From positions 62,001 to 126,000 of the forward strand of contig NZ_WMEU01000003.1 of assembly GCF_009856295.1 (NCBI RefSeq): 64,000 nt of DNA, in the 5' to 3' direction. Below are positions 1-9,670 of this stretch, piece after piece. The stretch comes from Pontibacillus yanchengensis. GTDB lineage: Bacteria > Bacillota > Bacilli > Bacillales > BH030062. The position numbers and the translations under genes were made by a program. Position 1 is the stretch's first letter. Every line of letters begins with the position of its first letter. The notes below the pieces were generated by a model, which worked only from the letters and a program-made list of their open reading frames with translations, made no database searches and was not told the DNA's origin.

Positions 1-131
1 GCCGTGAATTAGGCTCTATTTTTATTTATTACATTTGGAGTGAGTAGGTTTCCCAAAAAAATAAATCCACAGACTAAACTTGTACTAATAAATCATCTAA
101 ACTGTGTAAAACGCTTGGGAGGGTATAAAGT

Positions 132-560
132 ATGGTTCGTTTAGATGAGTTGCATTTTGTTCAGAGATGGGGAGTTGCACCCATAAAGAGTATGGAGTTT
201 CATAATGTTTGTTTCGCATTAGATGATAGAGTAAGAGTTTATCCAAACCTCAATGAGGTAGTAGCAACTGAAAGAGAAATCATCTTCCCGTTATACCAAA
301 TTGAATATCAAGGTGAACTTGTAGCCATTAGGGGAGAAGAGTACTTCATACATAAGGATGGTAAGGAAGCGGTTATAAGCCAGTTTCGAGAATATATGGA
401 AGAGTTCTTCTTTACTGAAGAAGAACTTCGGCTTTACCTGACTGATCTTGGATTTGATTTATACGAGGACAACGGTGAACTCAATTATTTTGTATTGTAT
501 GAAATGGCCATAAATGAAGGCTTTGAGTATAATGCAGTATTGCAATGTTGGTTGAAATAG
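132..560 (+). CDS. hypothetical protein, 142 aa
   Basis: I do not recognise this protein. It is acidic, has no signal peptide or membrane segment, and should be cytoplasmic. The start is supported by a GGGAGGG ribosome site 8 bases upstream of the ATG. Its last residues (LQCWLK) recur as a scrap near 1764-1796, so a paralogue probably once stood just downstream. Context (unknown small genes and relics) gives no function. Confidence 0.6.
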   Translation: MVRLDELHFVQRWGVAPIKSMEFHNVCFALDDRVRVYPNLNEVVATEREIIFPLYQIEYQGELVAIRGEEYFIHKDGKEAVISQFREYMEEFFFTEEELRLYLTDLGFDLYEDNGELNYFVLYEMAINEGFEYNAVLQCWLK

Positions 561-847
561 ATGTTAAGCCCCCTTTTTGAGTATTTTTTGCTTGTATTAT
601 TAAACCTGAATTTTCCAATATTACCTTCTTGTTTTATGTTAGTAATGGTATTATTGATATGATAAACCGTTTTCAGTTGGAGATAAGATGTGATTATTAA
701 GCTAATGATTTGAGGGGGATATCCTATTGGGGGTGTGTATATGTAGGAAAAGCATATACTGTTTAATTTTTTAAGAGCAATATTCCTCCTTAATAATTAG
801 AGAACTACCTAAGAGTTACTATATATCAATTAAGATAGGAGAGGATT

Positions 848-1399
848 ATGTTGGTTGTTATTGGTTTAATTCTTTTAGGAATTTTAGTGTTTATTTATGT
901 TGGAGTCGTATTAGCAGATAAGGAAAAAAAGGAAAAGAGGGGGTATAGTAGCATTATCGTTGGTTTGAAGTATATAGGTGGTATTGCAGGCTTGAAAGAA
1001 GGAGAGGAAATTCAAATCGAAACCATGAACGATCACCTATTGTTGAATGAAAAACATAAGTTGAGATTGGAACAAGTGAAACGTGTTCAGTATCTATCAG
1101 AAGATAATCTAGTAGAAAAACAAAAATCTGTCATAAAGCGAGCTATTGTAGGGGGATTGCTGCTTGGTCCACTTGCAGCAATTGTAGGTGGAATAAGTGG
1201 AGTTGGAAAGAAGGAATCAAAAGAAACGCATCATTTTCTTTCACTAGACTATACAGATAAAAATGGGGAAGAGCAAACTGCTATATTCCTAGCGGGCTTT
1301 TTGGCTAAGGGAAGCTCTTCAGATTTTATCGATGATGTTCATCAAAAAATTGGCTATGTAGTTCCAAGTAGTAAGGATGAAAAATCACTAGAGATATAA
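848..1399 (+). CDS. membrane-anchored hypothetical protein, 183 aa
   Basis: One N-terminal membrane helix (about residues 2-22) is followed by a charged region. A glycine-rich hydrophobic stretch (about 98-120, GGLLLGPLAAIVGGISGVG) may be a hairpin or amphipathic segment. The C-terminal part looks like a soluble beta domain. Such membrane proteins with a central glycine-rich segment are common and uncharacterised in Firmicutes, which is a family impression and not a search result. The start follows a good GATAGGAGAGG site. Confidence 0.6.
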   Translation: MLVVIGLILLGILVFIYVGVVLADKEKKEKRGYSSIIVGLKYIGGIAGLKEGEEIQIETMNDHLLLNEKHKLRLEQVKRVQYLSEDNLVEKQKSVIKRAIVGGLLLGPLAAIVGGISGVGKKESKETHHFLSLDYTDKNGEEQTAIFLAGFLAKGSSSDFIDDVHQKIGYVVPSSKDEKSLEI

Positions 1400-1426
1400 T
1401 GGTTGAGATATTCTCTTGAGTTTTAG

Positions 1427-1734
1427 GTATGTTCTCGATTGGCTACTTTTGAAACGAAACTCACTGGAGGTACCTCCAACTTTTCTGTGATATTGCAAGA
1501 TGAAGCAGGTAACAATAGAGATTTGCTTGTCAACATCATAGGTGAGTATGAAGGTACTACATTTGCTCTCATCCCTAATGATGGACCTTATTACTTAAAC
1601 ATACGCGCAGATGGAAGGTGGGAATTATTCACCAAACACCTCTTTTAGAAAGAACAGTTGCACCAACTACACTAAAAGGGAATGGAGATGATGTGGTGTT
1701 TTTGGATATGGTGCATGAAATTAATAACTATTAA
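1427..1734 (+). pseudogene. truncated and frameshifted remnant of a secreted beta-domain protein
   Basis: The frame opens right after a stop at 1424-1426 without a ribosome site and reads a compact domain (NFSVILQDEAGN... YYLNIRADGRWEL) to a stop at 1648. The adjacent frame continues in the same style (HQTPLLERTVAPTTLKGNG... to 1734). This implies one ancestral gene with a frameshift around 1620-1632 and no 5' end. The domain has the look of surface beta-sandwich modules seen at the ends of Firmicutes membrane proteins. No function can be assigned. Confidence 0.5.
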
Positions 1735-1763
1735 GGATCGATGAGAGAAAAGCTGAGGGATAC

Positions 1764-1796
1764 ATTATTGCAATGCTGGCTGAAATTAGTGATTTA
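1764..1796 (+). pseudogene. 3' scrap of a paralogue of the 132-560 gene
   Basis: The short frame TLLQCWLK resembles the C-terminus (VLQCWLK) of the 132-560 product, with matching nucleotides around TTGCAATG. Nothing upstream is readable, so this is at most a relic. Confidence 0.3.
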
Positions 1797-1870
1797 GTTG
1801 GTGATTTAACATTCTCCTTGGATACTTTCTGTTCTCGCAATAAACTTATATTGAGTGGGAGTGAAGAAAA

Positions 1871-2035
1871 GTGGAAAATGATGAAGAGAAAGATTACTTA
1901 GAAAAACGAATTCAAATGGCAGGTGAATTTGCACGTTTGGAAGCGAAAATTTATGGTACTTATGTAGTTTATATGGATGAATATGAGGGATTAGTAAGGG
2001 AATTCCCCGATGGAACGATTGTGAAGATTAGATGA
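1871..2035 (+). CDS. small hypothetical protein, 54 aa
   Basis: A GTG-started frame of 54 codons with a GGGAGTG ribosome site 5 bases upstream. It encodes a charged protein beginning MENDEEKDYLEKRIQMAG and ending FPDGTIVKIR. The start spacing is acceptable and the frame is compact. No homologue is recognised. It could equally be a fragment of a larger lost gene. Confidence 0.4.
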   Translation: MENDEEKDYLEKRIQMAGEFARLEAKIYGTYVVYMDEYEGLVREFPDGTIVKIR

Positions 2036-2533
2036 AACTACATGTGTGGTAGAGGGAGAAGGAGTATTTAAAAATATTCTTTATGCTTTGGTGATTTTAT
2101 TCCGAATTGGATCAACCGATAAATAAATATTCAACTAATAAGTGATTTGTTGAACCACAAATTACAAAAAGTGCAGTGGAATAATATATATCTGCTATTT
2201 TTTTGTAATGAATGTTGTTATTATTAATTCGTTAATAGTAACAATTTTTACATATTTTGTTATAATAGGTCTTATACTCAAAGGTACTACGGATTAAGAG
2301 CAAATCAGATATTTCAAATTATATTCCTGTAATGAAAGTAGGATGTAGTATTTTACTATCCTAATTTATAGCAAAAAGAGAGAGGCAACTCGTATAGTAC
2401 ACAAGTGCCTCTTCTCAAGAAAAAGATGTCATATAATTTAATATTTCCTCTACTGTATAATTTTATACATAATGGACCATTAGAATTTTGCTTTTTTTAA
2501 AGTTCAGTATAAATCCAACTTTTTAGGGGGGGT
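2036..2533. other. intergenic region before phoU
   Basis: About 500 bases without a credible gene. The only structure seen is an imperfect hairpin at about 2384-2420 (AGAGGCAACT ... AGTGCCTCT) with no following T-run, so its role is unclear. Confidence 0.5.
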
Positions 2534-2536
2534 TTG

Positions 2537-3202
2537 ATGATATATCGTGAGCAGTTCCATCAAGAATTAAGCGAGTTAAAGTTAACTGTACAAACTATGG
2601 CTAATAAAACTTCTGACCTGTTTCAGCTTGCTATCGATGCTTTTATTGAAAATGACCTGGAAAGTGCTAAAAGTGTGTTGGATAGAGATGAGGAAATTAA
2701 TGAAATGGAGAAATTGATAAACGATAAAGTGAGCTCGCTAATTGCAAAGCAACAACCAGTGGCATCTGACCTAAGAAGCTTAGTGGTTGCTATGAAAATT
2801 TCATCAGATTTAGAAAGAATGGGCGATCATGCTGTGAACATATGTAAAAGTACCATTCGTATAAACTCTCATGAACGGAAGGATAGTGAAAAAGTTCTAC
2901 AAAATATTGATTCTATGAAGGAACTGGCTCTCGACATGTTAGGAGCCTCAATGTCAGCTTATCGTAATGAGGACATAAAGGAAGCAAAAAAGTTGATGGA
3001 ATTAGATGAAGATGTTGATGAGATACACCAAGATAATTACCTGAGGATATCTAAAGAGTTTATAAGTAATCCTGACAAAAAGCAAGTTGAACATCTATTG
3101 GAATATGCGTTCATTTCTAGGTATATAGAAAGGTTTGGCGATCACGTTAAGAATATTGGAGAAGAGGTATTTTATTTAGTAAAAGGTGAAACAATGGAAT
3201 GA
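2537..3202 (+). CDS. phoU: PhoU-family phosphate regulator
   Basis: PhoU proteins link phosphate uptake through Pst to the PhoR/PhoB-type sensor. They are cytoplasmic and metal-binding with two three-helix repeats. Both repeats are visible: the E-x-x-x-D metal motif appears as LERMGDHAVNI (about residue 93) and as IERFGDHVKNI (about 198). At 221 residues the length is normal. A TTG lies one codon upstream, but the ATG at 2537 is better placed relative to the G-rich ribosome site at 2525-2532. No pst genes are adjacent, so it is an orphan copy; a relic of another PhoU 3' end lies at 3624. Confidence 0.9.
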   Translation: MIYREQFHQELSELKLTVQTMANKTSDLFQLAIDAFIENDLESAKSVLDRDEEINEMEKLINDKVSSLIAKQQPVASDLRSLVVAMKISSDLERMGDHAVNICKSTIRINSHERKDSEKVLQNIDSMKELALDMLGASMSAYRNEDIKEAKKLMELDEDVDEIHQDNYLRISKEFISNPDKKQVEHLLEYAFISRYIERFGDHVKNIGEEVFYLVKGETME

Positions 3203-3213
3203 GATAATTATTC

Positions 3214-3396
3214 TTATTTATAGGAAGATTCAATAAATAAAATACCTTTTTCTTTAGCAGCCTGATCTATTAATGTTAATTCAATCTCCATTGCACGTGT
3301 TAGGATATTTTGTTTGATTTTCTTTTGAATTTCATAATGGAATGCTGATAATAAATCAGGTGGAAGGTTTCTATAAAAATCATCCTCATTTTTCAT
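3214..3396 (-). CDS. small hypothetical protein, 60 aa
   Basis: A 60-residue helical protein (starts MKNEDDFYRNLPPDLL, ends LFIESSYK) read toward phoU. A textbook AGGAGG ribosome site sits 6 bases before its ATG, which is the main reason to believe it. Convergent with phoU, 11 bases apart. I do not recognise the family. Confidence 0.55.
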   Translation of the reverse strand: MKNEDDFYRNLPPDLLSAFHYEIQKKIKQNILTRAMEIELTLIDQAAKEKGILFIESSYK

Positions 3397-3623
3397 GTCA
3401 ATCCTCCTAAATAACTATAATATTACTTATTATACCATGTTATTGAAAGATGATATAGGCTATATGGTGAGGGTTGGTCAACGGTTACCTAGCATATAAT
3501 ATACCGAAAAGCTTTTACCATAGAAGAATAAGTGGATGCTCTTAAAGATCCCACTTAACAGCTTGAACTCTTCATATCTTGTAGATTGCTAAGTTTACCT
3601 ATCATATAACGTTTATAGCAGAG

Positions 3624-3672
3624 TATATGTTTTATTTAGTAAAAGGGGAACCTTTTGATTTAAATGGATAAG
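3624..3672 (+). pseudogene. relic of a second phoU 3' end
   Basis: The frame FYLVKGEPFDLNG-stop matches the C-terminus of the neighbouring PhoU (FYLVKGETME). The nucleotide stretch TTTTATTTAGTAAAAGG is identical in both. Upstream sequence is not readable as PhoU, so only the last codons survive. Confidence 0.5.
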
Positions 3673-3693
3673 CGTAACATCTATTTCTACAAT

Positions 3694-3727
3694 AAGAAAA
3701 AGAGGCGCATTAACTTCCTCTTTTTAC
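3694..3727 (-). terminator. terminator of the 3710-4270 gene
   Basis: Inverted repeat AAAAAGAGG / CCTCTTTTT with an 11-base loop, overlapping the 3' end of the minus-strand gene. Read on the minus strand it ends in a T-run. Confidence 0.6.
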
Positions 3728-4270
3728 TAGTGATTTAATTATTCTTCTAGAAATCCAGGCAATTAGAAAGTATATAGGAAATGAATAAATATGCCGCCAG
3801 TTATAAGGTTCGTAAATCCCTATTTTTACAAATATCACTTCTAAACCAAATGCCATAAAAGCAGAAGTGATGAGAGCTAAAAGAGCAAATTTTTTCTCAC
3901 TATCTTTTGCTATCTGATAGCAAATCATAAATAAAATACTAATCCCAGTAAAATCATAAGGGTACAGCTGTGGGTAAAATAACCAATGTAATCTAATAGG
4001 ATAACCCCAAGCCATTGCATTACTACCAATTGCATCAAGAATAGTTGAGAATACTCCCGCAAGTAATCCAAATGAAAGAATCTCTACACCTCTTTTTTTA
4101 TCCACAAATACCCACCAAATAATCCAAGGAACCGTAGAACCAAATAATAGTAGCCACCATTGCCATGATAAATAATCATTTTGTAACCAATAGGCTTCCA
4201 AGAGTTCTTTAAAGTGTTTCTTAGCTTCTTCTACTTCTTGAAACGAGGGTGATTTCATATATTTTTCCAC
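3710..4270 (-). CDS. CBO0543-like multi-pass membrane protein
   Basis: A 186-residue integral membrane protein with four to five hydrophobic segments, ending in a basic tail (RRIIKSLVKRGS). The pattern resembles the CBO0543 family of Bacilli and Clostridia: a W-rich first helix, GLLAGVFSTILDAIG, then Y-P-rich loops near WLFYPQLYPYD. The function of that family is not known. An N-terminal soluble stretch of about 38 residues precedes the first helix. Single gene with its own terminator. Confidence 0.65.
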   Translation of the reverse strand: MEKYMKSPSFQEVEEAKKHFKELLEAYWLQNDYLSWQWWLLLFGSTVPWIIWWVFVDKKRGVEILSFGLLAGVFSTILDAIGSNAMAWGYPIRLHWLFYPQLYPYDFTGISILFMICYQIAKDSEKKFALLALITSAFMAFGLEVIFVKIGIYEPYNWRHIYSFPIYFLIAWISRRIIKSLVKRGS

Positions 4271-4389
4271 TCCATAGGGGGATTGATTTTATTTAAGGGC
4301 AATATTAAAGCTTAAACATTCTTTTATTTTTAGGAATGGAAGATAATATTATTCACTAAGAATTTAGTTCGATTATTAAAATTTTATAT

Positions 4390-4426
4390 AAAAAAAGACC
4401 GTGATTAATATCACGACCCTTCGTTT
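4390..4426 (-). terminator. terminator after the 4411-4596 gene
   Basis: Stem GGTCGTGAT / ATCACGGTC with a short loop and a T-run on the minus strand, overlapping the stop of the zinc-ribbon gene. Confidence 0.7.
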
Positions 4427-4596
4427 TCTGTAACTAGCTCATTATCGTTCGTACCACATTCAGAACATTGAAGCCAAAGCATATAGACGGTTTTATCAGT
4501 GAATTCATTTGGCAATACTTTTATGATTACTAGTTCATCATGTAAACAATTTGTACATCGTTTTTTGTATAACTTTCGTATTTGATATTTAGACAT
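4411..4596 (-). CDS. small zinc-ribbon-like protein, 61 aa
   Basis: Two CxxC knuckles (CTNC near residue 14, CSEC near 45) suggest a four-cysteine zinc ribbon of unknown role. The start is placed at the ATG giving MSKYQIRK because an AGGGGA site lies 5 bases upstream; the longer frame from 4611 lacks one. Own terminator downstream. Confidence 0.55.
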   Translation of the reverse strand: MSKYQIRKLYKKRCTNCLHDELVIIKVLPNEFTDKTVYMLWLQCSECGTNDNELVTENEGS

Positions 4597-4611
4597 ATAA
4601 TCCCCTGTCAT

Positions 4612-5142
4612 TCCCTTGAAAGAGTTTTTATTACACCAATATAATGTAATTTATTAAGATTATCCTTTAGAAGTTAAAAAATCAACAGTAAATACAAAAA
4701 TAACGAATGGTAATATTATCAATTTTCCTAGGGGTGTATATCCTGTAACTTTCCGTTTCGCAAGCAACTTTTAATTTTGGAATGAGTTAGCATTTATTAT
4801 ATGTAGATAACATATCTGTGTGTTTTATAGCTGGCTTAGTATTATTCTATAAACTAAAACAGTAAGTGCGATACCTAAAGATGAAGCTTATGTCTTGTAA
4901 GACATAAGCTTCATTATTTTTTATGTTGTATTCAATAAAAAAAGAAGGATTGTGAATTGTTTTGTCGAAAGTAGTTATTTTGTAATGGGGTAATGGTTGT
5001 ATCTATTGGAGAGTTGTATCTTGTGAGTCTGGTTTATATCATAATTCACTTTGAACTCTATAATTTACATATTCTAAAAGAAATATCTAAGAGGTACTAT
5101 TTTTGCAATACATCATTACAGTAATAATACCAGGGGGATTAT
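4612..5142. other. intergenic region with short repeat and orphan terminator
   Basis: No gene is seen. It contains a 21-base sequence at 4851-4871 that recurs with one difference at 6334-6354, and a strong hairpin terminator (4879-4921) with no obvious gene feeding into it. Confidence 0.5.
4879..4921 (+). terminator. strong orphan terminator
   Basis: Long perfect stem ATGAAGCTTATGTCTT / AAGACATAAGCTTCAT followed by ATTATTTTTT. No intact plus-strand gene ends upstream, suggesting that the gene it served has been lost. Confidence 0.75.
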
Positions 5143-6270
5143 ATGAAAAGATTATTATTAGTTGGCGTATCCATATTAACGATTGGTGTGTATCAACCAA
5201 TCAGTGTTGATGCTAGCAACCAAGAATTGAATGTTGAAAATGAAGCAGGAGCTATTTCAAAGGGAAATATAGTTGATCAACTTCGGGATGTGAAAAGCGA
5301 TTTTAAAGAACTAATGAAAAAATCCATCTCTGATGGTTCAAAAACATGGACTATTAATTTCAACACAGAAATTGATTCAGAAACATTCAACAATGAAAGT
5401 GTGTATGTGGTAGATGGAGAAGGAAATAAACTGACTACAAAGGTTACCTACATAGATGAATCAAAAGAAGGTGTAGTTTATGCACCAGATACTGGTTACA
5501 AAAAAAGTGTGAATTATACTTTGATTGTAACGGAGGATGTGAAAACAAATAAGGGTGTAGCATTGAGTCAAGGTGTTACTATGAAGTTTGAATTATCTGG
5601 AGATGATTCAGAACAAAGCAGTAAGGATATTCATGATTTTTCAAAAGAAGAGTTAGAAGCTTGGATTGATAAGGAAGAGGACCTTACTCGTTTGAGAGAA
5701 TATCCAGTACAGAATGATATGTTTAATAATGATTTAAAAAAAACTAACGATGAATTTATGAGCACCCCAGGTAATACTGAAGATGTAATGAACGAATATT
5801 TCCTCCAACCAGCCTCGGGTTACATGGAAGCTTATTATAATAGGAACTATAAAATTATAGGGGAACAATTTAAAGACGAGATAAGTTATTACTTCAAGAG
5901 TTCCCATATCCACAATGATGTATTCTATGCTAAAGAGAATCTGAAAAAGATGTTTGAGGTTTTTGTTCAAGAAACCAGGGAAGAAAAACTTAACTCAGAA
6001 AGTATATTTGTTACAGACTTATCTATGTATTACCAAGCAATGGATGATTTAGGATTCCCAAGTGATAGAATGAGAGGAACGCAATACATTAAGTACAAAT
6101 CTGGTAACGTTCTACCTGAAGGAGTTGAATTAAATAAGTGGTATAAGCGTGATGTTGATGTGAAATTATTAAACAACGCAGTAAATAGAAACATTATCAC
6201 ATGGGAGACAGCAGTTTATGCATTTGATGGTATTTTACCTCTTTCCTCCTATGAAAAGGTTTCTAAATAA
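5143..6270 (+). CDS. secreted SbsA-type Ig (Big_5) domain protein, paralogue of 16044
   Basis: A 375-residue exported protein with a signal peptide (about 1-24, ending VDAS). A Big_5/SbsA Ig-like module follows (about 62-155, starting KTWTINFNTEIDSETF and ending in the QGVTMKFEL strand). The C-terminal domain of about 210 residues is acidic and helical, and I do not recognise it. The product at 16044 is similar along its whole length. The same Ig module heads the thermonuclease, metallo-hydrolase and 56474 products in this window. Start supported by AGGGGGAT. Cell-surface location is likely. Confidence 0.75.
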   Translation: MKRLLLVGVSILTIGVYQPISVDASNQELNVENEAGAISKGNIVDQLRDVKSDFKELMKKSISDGSKTWTINFNTEIDSETFNNESVYVVDGEGNKLTTKVTYIDESKEGVVYAPDTGYKKSVNYTLIVTEDVKTNKGVALSQGVTMKFELSGDDSEQSSKDIHDFSKEELEAWIDKEEDLTRLREYPVQNDMFNNDLKKTNDEFMSTPGNTEDVMNEYFLQPASGYMEAYYNRNYKIIGEQFKDEISYYFKSSHIHNDVFYAKENLKKMFEVFVQETREEKLNSESIFVTDLSMYYQAMDDLGFPSDRMRGTQYIKYKSGNVLPEGVELNKWYKRDVDVKLLNNAVNRNIITWETAVYAFDGILPLSSYEKVSK

Positions 6271-6308
6271 TGTACAAGTGACATTTATTTTGGTTTTACT
6301 ATTTAAAG

Positions 6309-9300
6309 ATGTTTGTTAAGAGATGCCGTTTTAAAACTAAAATAGTAAGTGCGAATAACCTTAAACAGGTTAAAGTAGAGTTCAACATGGACGTTTCTGG
6401 CAAAGCTGAATTTGATAGTGTTGATAACTATGACCTTGAAGATTCTGAAGGAAATGACATCCCACTAGAAGATGTGAAAGTTGATGGAAGTGATGTTTGG
6501 TTAGTAGTAGATACTTCTGAAGAGACTGTAGATCAACAAACTGATGCTACACTAACTGTATCTGATATGGTTCTTGAAGAAGAAAAAGAATTTGATGTTC
6601 AATTCCAAGATACTACTATTCCTACAGCTGAAGATGCTTCAGTGATTGGCATCCGTACTGCTAAAGTTTCATTTAGTGAGCCGATTGTTGATAATGGTAA
6701 TCTTGATGATGGCTTTGAATTAGAAGATGAAGATGGATCAACTTACAGTATTGATGAAGTAGAACTTCAAAACGGCGGTACTGAAGCACGTGTTACATTC
6801 TTCTCTGATTTTGAAGATGGAACTTATACGCTTTCCACTACTAACGAATTAGAAGATTATGCTGGTTATAGCGTGACTCCAGAAAGCTTTGATATCGAAG
6901 TAGAAGCTGATGACGAAGCACCAGAACTAGAAGGAACTCGTAATGCTACTCAAACTAAAGTAACACTTGAATATAGTGAAGATATTGAATTTGATGGTAT
7001 TGATGAATCTGTTGTATATCATTCTGACGTAGCTGATTCAATCGAAGCAGATGCTGACGCAGTTGAAGACAACGATTTCCTTAAAAACTTCTACCACACA
7101 AATTCAAGTAACACGCCATATAAAGCAGAAGTTAATGGAAAAGAAATCACACTATGGTTTGATAATGATCATGCATTACCAGAAGGTACAGCATATCTTT
7201 ATGTAGGTGGAGAGACAGTAACGGACCTTTGGGAAAACGTTCAAGAAGACACTGAACGTGTAAGTACTGAAGTAGAACTAGACGAAGAAGCTCCATCAAT
7301 TGATAATATTGAGCAAGTTAATAATAGCCAAGATAAATTCGAAATCACATTCAGTGAAGAAGTTTCAACAGACTCTGCTGAAGACCTTGATAATTACACA
7401 GTAGAGAACGCTGATGGTGAAGAAGTAGAATTAGATGGAGCGACTTTAGGTGGAGATAATACTGTAACGTTAGAATTTGAAGATTCTCAAGAAGGTAACT
7501 TCACTGTTTCAGTAGATGGCGTTGAAGACCTATCAGGTAATTCTGTTGATCAGACTTCTGAATTTAACATGAAAAATGTAGCTAACCTAGTAATCAGTGA
7601 ATTCTCTGGCTCATACTACCAAGAAACTGATGAAACTACAGTTGCCATTGATTTTGGTAGAACTATGGCTGTTGAAGGTCAATATTCAGTTACAGATTTA
7701 GATAAATATGAAATTGGTGGGGTTAACCTAGGCGATGTTAGTGGTGCTAACATTGAAGCAGTTAACAGTAACAATGGCGTAGAAATTAATTTCGACAATG
7801 ACGATTTCACAGATGCAGGTGGAAACCTACCAGAATCAATTGAGTCAAATCTTGATGATGATGATGCTCAAGAAGTTCTTGTTGACATGGGACGCGTAGC
7901 AGACGCAGACGATAATAAATCAGACTTTACGGGAGATTTCCAAATTGAAAATGGCTTAGAGTCCACATTTGGAGCTGACCTTATTGAGGCTACATCCAAT
8001 GATGAGATTACTGTTGATTTCTCTCAAACATTAGATGACTTTGATCGTGAAGACTTCAAACTTGTTGGTGACGATGATAAAACAATTGATGGTCTAACAA
8101 TCAGCCAAGCGACTAAGACAGATGACAACACAGTAGTATTTGAACTAAGTGATAACTTAAATGACGATGCTACATTTGATAGTGGCGATGGAAAAACGTC
8201 TGTGTATTTAAGCACTTATACCAAAAAAGATGGGCAAGACTATAATGTTAAGACTGATAACCGCTATGGTACAGAAGTAGCATTAGACAAAGCTGATGTA
8301 ACTGACGGTATTGCTCCATCCTTAGATCAGCGTACTAATGATGACGATGAAGAAGTAACAAACGTTGAATACTTTAGTGACCAAGGTGAAGTTGTTCTAA
8401 CATTTAATGAAAATATTAAAGATAGCTCAGTATCAACAACATCATTTACTGTAGATGGGTATAATGTAGATGATGTAGCTGTAGATGGTAACGAGGTTAC
8501 ACTTGTAATCGATTCAGCTGATATTGATGATGACCTTGGTATGGGTGTCGATATCGAGCAGAATGCTGCGATTACGGATGATAAAGGTAACAAAGTAACA
8601 GGCATCGATACTCAAATCAATTTTGAAAATGATGATGATACTACAGCACCAAATGGTGTAAGTGAAGCAACAACTGCTTCTCAAAAGGAAGGTTCAACAT
8701 CAGTAGCAACAGTTAATATTACTGATGAAGATGCTGATTTTGAAGGCGTAGACCATTATAATGTCTTTGTTGAGGCAGGTTCAGAGCCTGGTACTGATGT
8801 AGATACTGATAGTTATGCAACAGTAAATTCTACAGGTGAAACTGATATCGATTTAACATCATTAACTAATGGTGAAGTTAACCCAACTGATTCTGAAGAT
8901 GTTAATTTCAAAGTTGTAGCTTATGATGCTGCAGGTAATGCATCTACACCACAATCAAATGATATGGTTACTGTAGTTTGGGATGAGAATGGTGAAGGTA
9001 TTGCATCTACTGCAATCACACAAAATTCTGCAACAAACCAAATGCTTTCAGACGATAAAGAATTTACTGTAACTTTAAGTGGTGATTATGATGGAGCTTA
9101 TGGTAACAACATTGATGTAGTTTTAACTTCATCTTCAAATGGAACAGGACAACCATCTGCTAGTGCCAGCTTTTCTGGTTCAACTTTAACTATTGATCAA
9201 AATAGTGACAATGCTGGTACGGTACAAGACTTAATTGATGCAGTTGATTCAGTTAGCGGATTCACAGCAGCAGTTAGTGGCAATGGAGTTGCAACTACTT

Positions 9301-9614
9301 CACTAACTGGTAGTGAAACAGAAGTTGCAGGTACAACTGCAACTGATGGAGGTAATGATAGTGTAACTGTTAATTTGGATGAAGTTTATGCTTCAAGCAC
9401 AGTTGACAGTGACTCTACTGTAGATTTCGCAATTAATGATGGTTCTTCAGTAACATTTACTTCAACTACTGATGAAACTGATGAAGATACACTTACACTT
9501 AATATTACAGATGCTGGTGCTCAGGTAAATGGTGCTAATTTGAATATTAAAGATGGTGAAATTACAGATCAGTATGGAAATAATCTAAGCACTACTGCTA
9601 CACCTATTAACTAA
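6309..9614 (+). CDS. S-layer-like protein of tandem SbsA Ig domains, 5' truncated
   Basis: A 1101-residue, extremely acidic protein built of many Big_5/SbsA Ig-like repeats (recurring patterns such as NLKQVKVEFNMDV, TAKVSFSEPI, TKVTLEYSEDI). This is the body of a Bacillaceae S-layer protein. A functional S-layer protein needs a signal peptide and usually SLH cell-wall domains at the N-terminus; neither is present. The ATG has no ribosome site, and the frame begins inside an Ig-domain linker (KTKIVSANNLKQ). It is therefore probably a truncated, silent gene or donor cassette. It lies 38 bases after the 5143 gene and keeps its own terminator. Confidence 0.75.
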   Translation: MFVKRCRFKTKIVSANNLKQVKVEFNMDVSGKAEFDSVDNYDLEDSEGNDIPLEDVKVDGSDVWLVVDTSEETVDQQTDATLTVSDMVLEEEKEFDVQFQDTTIPTAEDASVIGIRTAKVSFSEPIVDNGNLDDGFELEDEDGSTYSIDEVELQNGGTEARVTFFSDFEDGTYTLSTTNELEDYAGYSVTPESFDIEVEADDEAPELEGTRNATQTKVTLEYSEDIEFDGIDESVVYHSDVADSIEADADAVEDNDFLKNFYHTNSSNTPYKAEVNGKEITLWFDNDHALPEGTAYLYVGGETVTDLWENVQEDTERVSTEVELDEEAPSIDNIEQVNNSQDKFEITFSEEVSTDSAEDLDNYTVENADGEEVELDGATLGGDNTVTLEFEDSQEGNFTVSVDGVEDLSGNSVDQTSEFNMKNVANLVISEFSGSYYQETDETTVAIDFGRTMAVEGQYSVTDLDKYEIGGVNLGDVSGANIEAVNSNNGVEINFDNDDFTDAGGNLPESIESNLDDDDAQEVLVDMGRVADADDNKSDFTGDFQIENGLESTFGADLIEATSNDEITVDFSQTLDDFDREDFKLVGDDDKTIDGLTISQATKTDDNTVVFELSDNLNDDATFDSGDGKTSVYLSTYTKKDGQDYNVKTDNRYGTEVALDKADVTDGIAPSLDQRTNDDDEEVTNVEYFSDQGEVVLTFNENIKDSSVSTTSFTVDGYNVDDVAVDGNEVTLVIDSADIDDDLGMGVDIEQNAAITDDKGNKVTGIDTQINFENDDDTTAPNGVSEATTASQKEGSTSVATVNITDEDADFEGVDHYNVFVEAGSEPGTDVDTDSYATVNSTGETDIDLTSLTNGEVNPTDSEDVNFKVVAYDAAGNASTPQSNDMVTVVWDENGEGIASTAITQNSATNQMLSDDKEFTVTLSGDYDGAYGNNIDVVLTSSSNGTGQPSASASFSGSTLTIDQNSDNAGTVQDLIDAVDSVSGFTAAVSGNGVATTSLTGSETEVAGTTATDGGNDSVTVNLDEVYASSTVDSDSTVDFAINDGSSVTFTSTTDETDEDTLTLNITDAGAQVNGANLNIKDGEITDQYGNNLSTTATPIN

Positions 9615-9670
9615 TTGGATTTATCTACTGAAGAGTAGAACAATCTAAACAACCAAAATCAGAACAAATC

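Noticed and set aside
2384..2420. Terminator or riboswitch before phoU
   Set aside because: The hairpin is imperfect, lacks a T-run and no upstream gene needs it; no riboswitch architecture is recognisable.
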